From: Ichthyophis bannanicus
Lineage: Eukaryota; Chordata; Amphibia; Gymnophiona; Ichthyophiidae
Length of the DNA stretch: 64,000 nt
NCBI GenBank assembly: GCA_033557465.1
Contig: CM066034.1
Span: 413,394,159-413,458,158, forward strand
Direction: 5' to 3'
How positions within the stretch are numbered: position 1 is the first letter of the stretch; the number at the start of each line of letters is the position of its first letter. Under the pieces are notes generated by a model, which saw only the letters and a program-made list of their open reading frames with translations, did no database searches and was not told the DNA's origin. Positions 32,330 to 43,736 of this stretch are shown piece by piece. The translations under genes were made by a program, and so were the position numbers.

Positions 32330-32605
32330 ACCTATGGCACCGTAACCTTGTTAGGCCACCTTAACCTATGGTTCCATAGCCCAGGGTGCGTTCTACAGTG
32401 CCTTGTCCAGGGGTGCCTACTACGGCGCTTAGCCTAAGCAGCCCTATAGGGCGCCTTATAAGGCACCTTACAAGGCAACTTATAAGACACCTTACTTATA
32501 AGGCACCTTACAAGGTGCCTTGTAATGTGCCTTGTAGGGTGCCTTATAAGGTGCCTTGTAACGTGCGTTAGTCTAAGGCGCCTTGTAACATGCGTTAGCT
32601 GATAC
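32330..32605. repeat. Cluster of short inverted motifs (AAGGCACCTT / AAGGTGCCTT)
   Basis: AAGGCACCTTA, TAAGGTGCCTT and close variants occur about a dozen times in both orientations, making many alternative hairpins, for example ATAAGGCACCTTACAAGGTG at 32490-32510. The translated ORFs here are artefacts of this repetition. Confidence 0.8.
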
Positions 32606-33049
32606 GGCTTGCTGTAACGATGCACCGCCCACACCTTTATATGGGCATCTGTACATTTACCACGGAACCTAACGCGGGTGACATTACCATAGTTTAGTAA
32701 ACATACCCCACTGCCTCAAGTCACTTAGCCCCTGCACCCGCACAAACACTCATACATACACACTGCCCCCAGCCACTGAGTTCCTGCACTCATAGACTGT
32801 GTAAATATTAGAGAAAGTGTTTTCTAACGTTCAAGCCAGTGTGTGTGTAAGGCATAATGAATACATCAGATAATTATTTTAAAAAAGCATAGACTTACAT
32901 ATTTATATATTTATATTTATATTGTTTGCATGATAATTTTATTTGGTTACCATCTGGGAAGCACTGTTATAGGGTCCCTGATACACAATTTTAACACTTA
33001 GCTGTTGGTAACATAGTTCTTGTTTATTGATCTTTTTGTAATGGCTGAG
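32606..33049. other. Unassigned AT-rich sequence
   Basis: No gene. Short CA-rich and AT-rich stretches only. Confidence 0.4.
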
Positions 33050-33538
33050 ATAAGGTTTTAACCAGACAACATTCTGGAGAATAGGGAGGAGGCTTTCATG
33101 AAAGAATGGGCTCCACCTTAATCAGGTGGCTGTTGCATTAAGCTTTAAAAACGAGATAGAGCAGCTTTTAAACTAGATAAGGGGGGGAAGCCGACAGCCA
33201 CCCAAGAACACATGGTTTAGAATGATGTATCTTTGAAGGATACTAACAAAACAGAGAAGTTAGATCAGCCCAACAGAGAGGATGCAATAAAGGTAAAAGT
33301 AACCCAGATGCCTTTAAGTAAAAAGCAGATAGAGTTGAAAGATTCCAAACTGCCCCTGTCAACAAATGACCAGAATGTTATTATGAACAAAATACAAACT
33401 TTAAAATGCCTGTATGCAAACACTAGAAGTCTAAAAATTAAGATGGGAGAGCTAGAATATATAACAGTGAATGAAAGGTTAGATATAATTGGCATCTCAG
33501 AGACCTGGTAGAAGCAAGACAACCAATGGGACACTGTG

Positions 33539-34160
33539 GGCTCAATTCCAGTGTGGACGTAGAAGCCCTCTGTGCGCCCAACCAGAACCGGATGCACAGA
33601 GGGCATCGCGATTCTGATCCCGTGGGGCTAGATGTGCCCCACGGGATCAGAATCTCAAACAATCCTGTACATGCAGGCCGAGACTGCGATTCAGCTCCGC
33701 CTGCACGTACAGGACAAGGCTGACTAACTCAGTCAGGGCTTTACAATGGAGCCGCGGCACCATGGCATCTGGTTGCCATGGCACTGCAGCTCCATTATAA
33801 AGCCGTGATCCCCGACCGCTGGCTGCAGAGCTGGTTTCCCCGCAGCCCGACCCCTGATCTGGCCTCCTAAGGCCAGGGTCGGGCTGCGGGGAATGTCCTT
33901 GCTCCCCCCTGCCCATCTGTGCCCCGGACATGCCAATTTATGCTGTCCAGGGAAGTGGAGGTGGAATAACTTCCCCGTACAAGTCGCCGGCCCTGGACAT
34001 ACAAGGCCGCCCTAACTCCGTCCCCTCCCCGCCCCGTCTAACTTCTCCATACAAACATCGGGGAAGTTAGACACCGGCAGGGAGACCCATGAATAGTGGG
34101 AATGGACATCCTCCAAATAGAGGAGATGTCCATCCCCCTATTGGGGGACAGAATAACCTC
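33539..34160. mobile_element. 622 bp GC-rich insertion in CR1, possible MITE
   Basis: Removing it restores CR1 sequence, and CTGTG is repeated at both edges (33534-33538 and 34161-34165). Ends GGCTCAATTCCAG and the complement of CTGTCCCCC-type sequence (GAGGTTATTCTGT) are weakly similar inverted repeats. It contains several internal hairpins (for example GATCCCGTGGGG against CCCCACGGGATC at 33616-33648). Similar sequence occurs at 48747-49415. The superfamily is not clear. Confidence 0.65.
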
Positions 34161-36254
34161 CTGTGATACCTGGGTACAAATTATATCGCAATGACAGGGT
34201 AAATTAAATTAATGGAGGGGTTGCACTATATTTTAAAGAGGACACTGTGTTTAACAGATTAAGCATTTTCCAGGAAACACAATACACCGTAGAATGTCTA
34301 TGGATAGAAATTCCATATAAAATGGGGAAGCCAATGGCAGTATACTACCGTCCACCTGGTCAGAATGAACAGATGGATGATGAAATGCTAAAAGAAATTA
34401 GGATTGCTAACAAAAGTTACAACACAGTAATAAATGGGTGATTTCAATTACCCTGGCATCGATGTGGGTCAGTGTCTCATCAGGACAAGCTAGGGAGATA
34501 AAGTTTCTAGATGAAATAAATGACTGCTTCATGGAACAGCTGGTTCATGAATCGACATGAGGGGAAGCTATTTAGACCTTAGTGGAATGCAGGATCTGGT
34601 GCAAGAGATAATTGTGTAGGGGCCACTTGGTAATAGTGATCATAACATAATTGCATTTGATTTAACAAATGGATGGAGGACAGCATGGAAATCCATGGCG
34701 CTAGCATTCAACTTTAAAAAGAAGACTATGATAATATGAGGAAGATGGTTAAGAAAAAACTAAAAGGAGCAGCAGCAAAGGTTAAAGGTTTAGCTCAAGC
34801 ATGGGCATTGTTTAAAAATACTATTTTGGAAGCTCAGGCCAGATGTATTCCATGCTTTAAGAAAGGTGGAAGGAAGACAAAACGACTACCGGCATGGTTT
34901 AAAGGTGAAGTCAGAGAGGCTGTTATAGCCAAAAAAGCATCTTTCAGAAAAAGGAGGCGACAAATGATTAAAACAGGAAACAACACTGGCAAATTAGTTA
35001 CAGTTGTGGTCAACATTATTGGCACCCTGACATTTTAGGTATGTTGCTTACAATATCTTGAGAAATAATCTGAAATATTCCAACTGTATGTCAACATTAT
35101 ATTTTAATAGTATGTTCAAAGATGTACAACAAAAAATAGATAACTGTCCAACTTAGACGTAGTAATTTCTGAGAAAAAAAACAAAATATGACCTTGGCAA
35201 TGATGGCAGCCTCCAAACGTTTCTTGTAGCAATCTATAAGTTTCATACATCTGTCTGCTGGTAGTTTCCCCCACTCTTCAACTGTGATTTGTTCAAACTC
35301 ATGAATGTTTCCAGGATTTCTTTTACCGATGGCAGATTTCAGCTCTTTCCAAAGGTTCTCGATTGGATTGAGATCAGGACTCATTGCTTGCCCAGTTTTA
35401 AATGGTCCTTTTGTTCCTTTTTAACCATTCTTTTGTACTTTTGGATGTATGTTTTGGGTCATTGTCCTGCTGGAGGACCTATGACCTTCAACCCAGACTT
35501 AGCTTTCTGACACTAGATAGCACATTTCACTCCAAAATATATTGGTAGTACTCTGACTTCACAATTCCTTTAATACGTACCAGACCTCCACTTCCTGAGG
35601 CTGTAGGAAGGGTGCTTTTTTCTTTATAAATGTAATTTCTTCACCTGTAAATGTATCACTGGTCTGCATTGCCAAAGAGCTGAAGATTGGTTTTATCTGT
35701 CCACAGAACATTTTCCCAGAAGGATTGTGGTTACTCAAGGTAGGCTTGGGTGAAGATCAAGCGTGCCTTTTTATGTCTGTTTTTGAGGAGTGGGTTCCTC
35801 CATGGCCTTCACCCATGAAGTCCTTCTTTGTTTAGTAAACGGCGTATGGTACGAGTTGAAACCACCACCATTCCAAAATGCTCCAAGTCAGCCTTAAGTT
35901 CTTTGGATGTTGTATTTGGTGTTTTTTCTTTTTTTTTTTATTATCTTTATTTAAAAATTTCAAACATAACACAACAAAATAATACAAAAAAAATCACTTC
36001 ACAACCCCACCCCAACAATTCAGACTACCCCACCTCCCACCCTTCCCTCCAAGGTCCACCAGCACCAAATACAGAGTAACAGTCATCAGTATTTACTTAG
36101 CACCAATATGAAGCAGTGATTCTAACAATTAAACACACTGAGCTACATCCACAAAGTCAGTCAAAGCCTTCCACTTACTTTGGTTAATGGGCTTCTGAAC
36201 TGAGTCCTTCCTGGGCAACCTCTCAAATTTACTATATAGGCATACCTGATTCCA

Positions 36255-39200
36255 CTATGCTTGCCAACTAACCTCATGAGTATGTTTCCTATTGCAGACT
36301 ATTAGATGCATTGCTATTCCCAACATGAAATCCAACAGAAAATAGCAATCTTTATGAAGGGATGGAATCTCTACCACTGAGCGAAGCCCCAGGATTGCCC
36401 AGGTGAGAGGAGCCCTAAACCCCAAGATTATTTGCATGCGCTCCCAAACCGGGGACCAAAACACTTGCACACCCGGGCAATCAAAGACTATGTGTTCAAG
36501 TGTGCCTATATTATTCTGACAGGACCAACATTTGTTACTGGCAGCTGTATCCCACTTGGCCATTTTGACAGGGGTAACATAGGCTCTCTGGGCAAAGAAA
36601 AACAATGTCTGAGTGATAGAAGCAGATTTGGATACTCTGACTTGTTTCCTCCAAATTTTTCCCACCTTTGCCCGGGAGGGTGACTCCTGTGTCGTGTTCC
36701 CACACCTTTGCAAGCCTTGTACCTGCAGATGTGTACTCCGGCTCATAATTCTATAATAACAGGAAGCAACACCCTTTGTTTGTATAACGTTTTGTATCAA
36801 AGGGGTGAGCCCCGCCTCCTCTTCTAGCAGCCTGATGTTCACAACTGAGCTCTCAACACAATGTCAAAGTTGTAACCACTGAAAGAAGGCTACTCCCGGG
36901 AGGTTAAATTCCCGTTTTATACCTTCAAATTCTTTCCATACCCCCTCTTCCACTAATTGCCCAATAGTCCAAATGCCTTTGGAAATCCATTGCCTCCAAG
37001 CGAACGTTTTCCGTTGAATTTTGAACAAGGGATATACCACAAGGGAAGTAGACCAGAGAATTTATCCCCATAGCCCGGGATGTGCATTAATACTAAGAAA
37101 GCTTTTTGTGTGTCCGCTATCATCAAAGGCACTCTCTCACTTGGTAAGAGAGTACCCGGGAGAGATTTCATCGGTATAGGGGCTACTAGGCTCTCCTCTA
37201 GGGCCAACAACACTGGGCTCTGATCTGTTAACTGCTCTATCCACCTGGAGCCCTGTTTTAACAAAAAAGCTCTGTGGTAAGCCAGGAAATCCGGAAATTT
37301 CACCCCCCCCCCCCCCGTTCCTTGCTGGATTTAAGCTTTTTAAGGGCTATTCTGGGAGGTTTATTATTCCATAAAAAATGGCTCAGTACCCTCTCTATGC
37401 ATCTATACGTAACTATTGGCATATAGCACGGCAGCATCTCCAAGACCTAATTAATCTTTTGCGCTATGGCCATCTTAATTGTCTCCAAATGCCCCCACCA
37501 GGACAAAACCAAAGGAGTCCATCTGGCGGTCAAGACCCGAATTTTAGTCAACACGGCTTCTGCAATGAACTTTATCGTTTCCTCAAGCGGATAGCAGTAA
37601 TGCACCCCCAGATATTTAACCATGCCTGGCTCCCATATGAATGGAAATTGTGCCATATCCCTTTTAGGCACATATGGATTTAGTGGAAAAGCAACTGATT
37701 TTGACCAGTTGATTTTGTACCCGGACCATGGAGAATATTGCCCTATCTGTTCCAGTATGCCGGACACTGAATTCAGAGTGGTGAATAACAGCAAGTCGTC
37801 AGCATATGTCGAAAGTTCAACTTCTGTGCCAGCAATCCGTACCCCTTGGATCTTCGTGTTCTGCCGCAACAGAAGGGCTAAAGGTTTCAACGCAATATTG
37901 AACAATATCGGGGACAAAGGGCAGCCTTGTTGTGTACCCCGGTTAAGCTTGATGTTACAGGATTGAGTACCATTTGCGCAAATCATGGCCGTCGGCTGAG
38001 CATACATTATTTTAAGTAAATTGAGAAAGCCCTCCCCAACCCCAAACCACCGAAGAGCAGCAAATACAAATGACCACTCCAAGCGATCAAAGGCTTTTTC
38101 AGCGTCCAAGGAAAGTCCCACTAGGGGAGTGTCCTTATTCCCAGCACCAGCCAATACATGGCAAAAAAGCCTAGCATTATCAGCTGTTGACCATCCTTCA
38201 ACAAACCCACACTGATCCGGGTGTATCAACAGAGGGGCCACTTTGGCCAAGCGCTGAGCCAAGACGGTCGCATAAATCTTATAGTCTGCATTTAGAAGGG
38301 ATATAGGACGATAGCTGCTTACCATTTGGGGGTCTCTCCCCTCCTTTTCCAAAACTATTACATTCGCAAAAGCGAAAGTGCCAACTTGGGGGAGCGCTTG
38401 CTCTAGGGATTGGAAGTACACCAGTAAATATGGGCCCAACTCCTTAGAGAAGGTCTTGAAAAACTCTATAGGGAGCCCATCTGGGCCAGACGCCTTGCCT
38501 GTGGCTAGGGATTGTATGGCCTGGCCTACTTCCAACAAGGAGATTGGCGCGTCTAGCTTTTTGGATGCTTCCTCATCTAATATGGGTCTCTGTATCCCAG
38601 CTAGTAGGTTCTCGAACTCCATCTGGGAGCACTCTGCTTCCGAAGTATATAACTGTCCAAAAAAGGATCTAAATGCTTCGACTATTTCCTCATCTTGCAC
38701 TACAAGATCTTGACTCTGAGTACTTCGCAGTGCCGCTATTCGGCCTGCGTCTCGTCGCGCCCACAAAGCATTCGCTAATAGCCGGCTGGATTTGTTGCTT
38801 TCCCAATAGTAGTCACCTCTTTGCGCCCTAATGTTCCGCGACGCTTCCCCAGAGAGGACCGCGTTGTATTGGAACCTTAGCCGCTGAAGACGCAGTAAGA
38901 TACATGGGTCAGAACGCTTGGCCAATACACGTTCCCCAGCCTTTATCTGTGCTTCCAATGCAACTAATTTTGCCTTGCTCTGTTTTGCCTGACGTATACT
39001 ATAGCTAGTTATCGTTGACCTTATAGAGGCCTTAAAACCTTCCCACCAAGCCCAGCCTGCTGTGGCCCGCGACAAGTTAAACTGAAAGCAATCGGCTATG
39101 GCAGATTGTATTGTCAGGTGAAATTCTTGTACATCTAACAGGGACCTATCAAAAAACCACTGCATGTGGGTAGGGCCTATCCTACCATCTTGCAACAGCA

Positions 39201-39897
39201 GAGATATAGCCGCATGATCAGAGATATGGGCCGCATGTATCTCTGATGCTACTATGTTGGCTAACAATCTTTTGGAAACCAACAAAAAATCTATACGCGA
39301 CAGCGATTGATGAGGATGAGAGAAGAAAGTAAACTCTCGCTCAGTAGGATGTTGCAGACGCCAGATATCTACTAACCCAACCTCTTGCATCAGAGAGGAC
39401 AGAATAACTTGAACCTTAGGAGGTTTGCCTGTTCTGGGCAGTTTCTTGTCTATTAAAGGATCCAAGGTAAAGTTGAAATCTCCCCCTACAATTACAGGGA
39501 CTGAGAGAACCTTGTGCACCTCCTCAGCTACAGAATTAAAAAACTCTGGGCAATCCGAGTTGGGACCATACACATTAATGATAGCCAGTTCCAGCTCTCC
39601 TACCTGCAGAAGTGCCTTGACCCACCTTCCCTCCATATCTGAACTGGTTTGTAATACTTTAGAGACAAAGGATTTCCGTACCAAAATGGCAACCCCATTA
39701 CGCTTATGCACTCCTGCAAAACAGGCCACCAGTGTGAAGGGCTTTATATTAAGTTTCAAGGATTTCTTCATATTCAAATGCGTTTCCTGAATAAGCAATA
39801 TGTCAGCTTTTTCTTGTTTCCCATACAGAATTATTTTCTTCCTTTTAATGGGGTTATTGATGCCCTTCACATTTAGTGATACTATTTTAAAGGTCAT
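36255..39897 (-). pseudogene. L1/Tx1 LINE ORF2 (AP endonuclease, RT, zinc knuckle)
   Basis: I chose the ATG at 39895-39897 because MTFKIVSLNVKGINNP is the usual endonuclease start. The endonuclease shows LLIQETHL, INVYGPNSD, GGDFNFTLD and SDHAAISL. The RT follows with SYRPISLLNADYKI, LSLDAEKAFDRLEW, GTQQGCPLSPILFNIAL and the catalytic YADDLLLF. The long frame ends at 37447, and the C-terminal part continues in other frames (37303-36953, then 36842-36255), with a CCHC-like knuckle CWSCQNNIGTLEHIVFDC. Frameshifts lie near 37440, at the C run 37302-37316, and near 36850-36950. The protein would nick DNA and prime reverse transcription of its own RNA. Nearly complete but broken. Confidence 0.9.
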
Positions 39898-40479
39898 ATC
39901 TACAGTTATCCAGGAATCTTGTAAGTACAAAGCTAATTATGACTGACTTATTTACCCCTACGAGCAGTTGTCTTCCATTTAGCTCAAGAAATGCACTTTT
40001 CTCTTGACAGCAGAGGAAGGTCAAATTATCTACACTGCCATCCACTTTGCTGGATAGTACTGCTGAGACACAAACAAGCTTTCCTGCTACCCCAATGGAC
40101 CCTGGAGGGGAAACTAAACTGCCATACCCATTGGGTGACCCCATCGCGAGCAAGACAGATACAAAGGGGCCATACTGCTTGGGAGAGAGTGACAACTCCC
40201 ATGTACCAGCCACCTCTTGATACTGCAGTTTATTAAAGTTACACACACACCCTCCCTCGCCCCTACTCCTCCCACATACCCCCAAACCTTCCCTTTCTCT
40301 ACGTATTTACTCACTTACTTAAAGGTTAACACCATATTCACTGACCATTACTGGGAGGAGCAGCACAAGAACACCATTCATTGCTAAAACATTACTACAC
40401 ATCTCACACTTCCATTTCTCAAGCTTCCAGCCTAAGTCACCTCCACCATGCACCAAAGAATGTGTCCTTTCAGGATACT

Positions 40480-41316
40480 TCAACACATCTGGGACAATTC
40501 CTTATCTTCAAGATATTCCCCCAGAGCCTCAGGGTCGTCAAAAGTTTTCGTTTGGTTATGCAATGTGACCCTCATCCTGGCAGGGTACATTAGTCCGAAT
40601 CTTGCCTGTAGTTGCTATAACCGAGGCCTCAGCATCAAAAACCTCTTTCGTCTGTCCACAGTACTTTTAGCAAAGTCCGGAAAGAAGGACAATCTATGGC
40701 CTTCGAAATCCACTGAAGAGCGCCTGCGGGCTGCGTCCATGATTTGAACCACTTGCTGGTATCGGAGAACCTTCAGAATAATTGGCCTCGGCCGCTTAGC
40801 ATTAGGCTGAGCTTGCGAAGGAACCGTGTGTGCTCGCTCGATCTCGAATGGGAGCTCAAACGATAGCTTCAACACTGAGGGTGTCAGTTTTCCCAAAAAC
40901 ACAAGTATGTCCCTTCCCTCCGCTCCTTCTGGGACTCCAATTATTCGTACACTGTTCCGCCGGGCCCTGTTGTTGCCATCTTCGACCTTCCTTTGAAGCG
41001 CTTTTATTTGTTTGCCCTGTTTGTCGACCCCTCTCAGCCTCTCCTCGTGCACAGCAAGCGTGCTCTCCATCGAGTCCTGCCTCAGGGTGAGTGCCTCCAT
41101 ACAAGACCGCATTGCTCCCACGTCGTCCTGCACTGTGGACAACACCTCCCCATTTGCCTTGATCATTTCCCTTATCGCCCGCACCTATGCCAAAAGTTCC
41201 TGCAGGGCCTCTGGGTCTCGACCGGCCGCCATATTCTGCGGAGAGGGGGGCTCCATTTTCGAGCTTTTCGTGCTGTTATTCTGCGTGGAAGGCCTTGTCG
41301 TCTTGGGTCCAGACAT
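40480..41316 (-). pseudogene. L1/Tx1 LINE ORF1 (RNA-binding), two in-frame UAG stops
   Basis: Starts at the ATG at 41314-41316 (MSGPKTTRPSTQ) and reads to a stop at 40480-40482 if two UAG codons, at 41185-41187 and just after RPRL near 40613, are ignored. The middle is a coiled-coil-like stretch with many Q, E and R residues, followed by an RRM-type core with NSVRIIGVPEGAEGRD and RPRPIILKVLRYQQ, as in L1 ORF1 proteins. It would coat the element RNA as a trimer. No indel is needed to read it through, so damage is limited to the stops. Confidence 0.85.
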
Positions 41317-43220
41317 CTCTTGACGTTACTGCTCCCGATGCTGTTATTTCCACCTCAAAAATAGTGGCGCTTGCCCAGGATTATTGCCAGGCCCCGCTGG
41401 AGCAACAGCTCTACGCGTCCATCCTGCTCGGATCTAGACTCCGCCCCTGTATTTGGTGTTTTTTCAACAGTTCGCACTAACCATCAGAGAATTCTTGGAT
41501 TAATTTTCCTCTTCTCATCACGTCCTGGGCAGTTCTTGACAGTTCCATAAGTAGAAATCTTCTTAATATCATTGTGAACTGTAGACACAGGAATCCCAAG
41601 GTCTTTGGAGATGGCCTTACATCCCTTTAAAGTTGATGTTTGGTGATAATGACTTTTCTGATGGTCTCAGGCACCTCTCTTGTCTTCACCTTTGTGAAAA
41701 TGGAATAGGGCATGAATGTGGCCATTTTAAACATTAAAGCCATCATTCATTGTTTGATTCATGTCATGTAAGTACTGACTATTGATCATAGGCATGCCTA
41801 ATTTTACTGTAGTGGGAATGTGGTTTGTCTATTCAAACTGATTTGAATTGTTTATAAGGGTGCCCATAATTATGTCCTAGCAATGTCTCAGTTTTTGTAC
41901 TATTTCCTTTTTTAACTGGACTTGTTTTATTTGATTTTTTTATGTGTCAAATATGTCTACATCTATAGTCCAAAACCATTTCACTGGCCATTTTTTTAGG
42001 AGATATTAGACATTAAGGGGTTGAACTGCAATGGTGCCAGTAATGTTGACCACAACTGTACAAAGCATTGATAAGGTAGGCAGAGAGAATTTGAAAAGAA
42101 GCTTGCCATGGAAGGAAAATCTCATAGCAAAAAAACCTGCTGGACTATTAGATAATAGAGGGATAAAAGGGGATTAAAGGAGGACAAGGTCACAGTGGAG
42201 AGACTGAATGAATTCTTTGCTTCAGTCTTTACTGAAGATGATGTAGGGAAGTTACCCCTACCAGAAATCATATTTAAAGGTGATGTATTGGAGGAATTGA
42301 AACAAATATCTATAAACTGGGAAAATGTAATACAGCAATTTGATAAACTAAAGAACAGCAAATCACTTGCACAGGATGGCATACATCCCAGGGTGCTGAA
42401 AGAACTCAAATATGAGATTGAAGACCTACTATTAGTAATCTGTGAGCTATCATTAAAATTATCTGTCGTACCTGAAGATTGGAGAGTGGCCGGCGTAATG
42501 CCAGTTTTTAAAAAGGGTTCCAGGGGTAATCCGGGAACTATAGACTAATGAGCCTTACATCAGTACTGGGAAAAATGGTAGAAACCATTACAAAGAACAA
42601 AATTACTGAACATATAGATAGATAACCATGGTTTAATGGGATAAAGTTAACACGGATTTAGCCAAGGAAAGTCTTGTCTCACTATCTGTTATATTGTTTT
42701 GAAGGTGTGGATAAACAGGTAGATAAAGGTGAGTTGCTGGTGGATATAGTGGATATGCATTTTCAGAAAGCCTTTGACAAGGTCCCTCATGAGAGACTCT
42801 TGGGGAAATTAAAGAATTATGGGATAGAAGACAGTGTACTATTGTGGCTTAGGAACTCATTAAAAGAAAACAGAGAGTAAGGCTAAATTGACAATTTTCT
42901 CAATGTAGAAAAGTGAATAGTGCAATCCTCTAGGGATCTATGCTTTTTAACATTTTCATAAAAGACCTGGAAATGGGAATAAAGAGTTAGGAGATCAAAC
43001 TATTCAAAGTTGTTAAAACACAAGAGCACTGTGACAAATTGCAATAAAAAATTGCAAAAAGACCTTGAGAAATTGGGAGACTGAACATCCAAATGGCAGA
43101 TGAAATTTAATATGGATGAGTGGAAAGTTATGCACTTTGGGAAGAACAGCCCAAAATATGATTAAATGATGCAAGGATCCACAACAGGAACCACCACCCA
43201 GGAAAAAGATTTGGGCATCA

Positions 43221-43228
43221 CTGTAGAT
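43221..43228. repeat. Left target duplication of hAT copy 2
   Basis: CTGTAGAT here and at 45556-45563, flanking the element and lying in the CR1 RT frame. Confidence 0.92.
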
Positions 43229-43327
43229 CAGCGATGGCGAACCTATGGCACGCGTGCCAGCTGTGGCACGCGAAGGCCTTGCAGCTGGCACGCGGGAAGG
43301 TCCGCCATCGAAAAAAAAAACAACAAC

Positions 43328-43716
43328 CCTGTCTGCTGCCGTTGTCGGGGCCGCCGCGGCAGAATCGAGCGTGCCGCGGGGCCCCCCTGTACCCACCGGC
43401 AGAGCCTGTCCTCCCCGTAGCAGCTCTCTCTTTGGAGCTGCAGTCAGACTCGCCGGCTTGCAGAGCGCGAAGGGAAGAGTTTCCCTTTCGCGACTCTGTT
43501 AAGCCCGCGGGGGCTGATGGGAACTTCCCATCAGCCCCCGCGGGCTTAACAGAGCAGCGAGGGAACTCTTCCCTCGCGCTCTGCAAGCCGGCGCGTTGAC
43601 TGCAGCTCCTATGAGAGAGCTGCTACGGGGAGGACAGGCTCTGCCGGTGGGTACAGGGGGGCCCCGCGGAACGCTCGATTCTGCGGCGGCGGCCCCGACT
43701 GCGGCAGCAAACAGGG
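43328..43716. repeat. Nearly perfect 390 bp palindrome in hAT copy 2
   Basis: Centred at 43524 (GATGGGAACTTCCCATC) with almost no spacer; arms of about 190 bp with few mismatches. Contains GCCCCCGCGGGCTTAACAGA on both sides. Homologous to the hairpin in copy 1, where the centre is partly deleted. Confidence 0.9.
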
Positions 43717-43736
43717 TGTCTTTTTTTTTTTTAATT

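Larger units (their letters stand above)
35911..41465 (-). mobile_element. L1/Tx1-type LINE with 18 bp target duplication
   Basis: TGTATTTGGTGTTTTTTC is present at 35911-35928 and 41448-41465. Between them, on the minus strand, lie ORF1, ORF2 and an A-rich 3' end (at 35929-35945). The 5.5 kb length, long target duplication and poly(A)-like tail fit full-length target-primed insertion by an L1/Tx1 clade element. Confidence 0.92.
35090..41700 (-). pseudogene. Tc1-like transposase, decayed and split
   Basis: On the minus strand the N-terminal helix-turn-helix part lies at 41700-41470 (ISKDLGIPVSTVHNDIKKI), and the catalytic part at 35900-35097 has QDNDPKHTSK and SPDLNPIENLWKELK, which hold the second aspartate and the glutamate of the DDE triad. 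Several stops and a 5.5 kb LINE insertion break the gene. A Tc1 transposase would cut out the element and insert it at TA. Confidence 0.85.
35001..42058 (-). mobile_element. Tc1-type DNA transposon, split by an L1/Tx1 LINE
   Basis: Inverted ends CAGTTGTGGTCAACATTATT and AATGTTGACCACAACTG lie within a TA duplication (34999-35000 and 42059-42060). Without the LINE it is about 1.5 kb, normal for Tc1. Confidence 0.92.
33233..43200 (+). pseudogene. CR1 copy A ORF2 (endonuclease-RT), fragmented
   Basis: The endonuclease start is at 33400-33511 (CLYANTRSLKIKMGELEYI, IIGISETW). It continues after an insertion with YYRPPGQNEQMDDEM and FNYPGIDVGQ-like residues (34330-34470), then the linker WFKGEVREAVIAKKASFRKR (34896-34960). 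The RT resumes at 42195 with NEFFASVFTEDD, DGIHPRVLKELKYEI, EDWRVAGVMPVFKKGS and FQKAFDKVPHERLLGKL (to 42880). The RT catalytic box region (about 42990) is frameshifted. Family assignment rests on the close match with copy D, which is better preserved. Not functional. Confidence 0.8.

Noticed and set aside
32386..32634. Repetitive basic/aromatic ORFs on both strands
   Set aside because: Produced by the AAGGCACCTT inverted motif cluster.
40830..41480. Plus-strand ORFs at 40830-41480
   Set aside because: Antisense to the L1/Tx1 ORF1, which has coiled-coil and RRM-type motifs.
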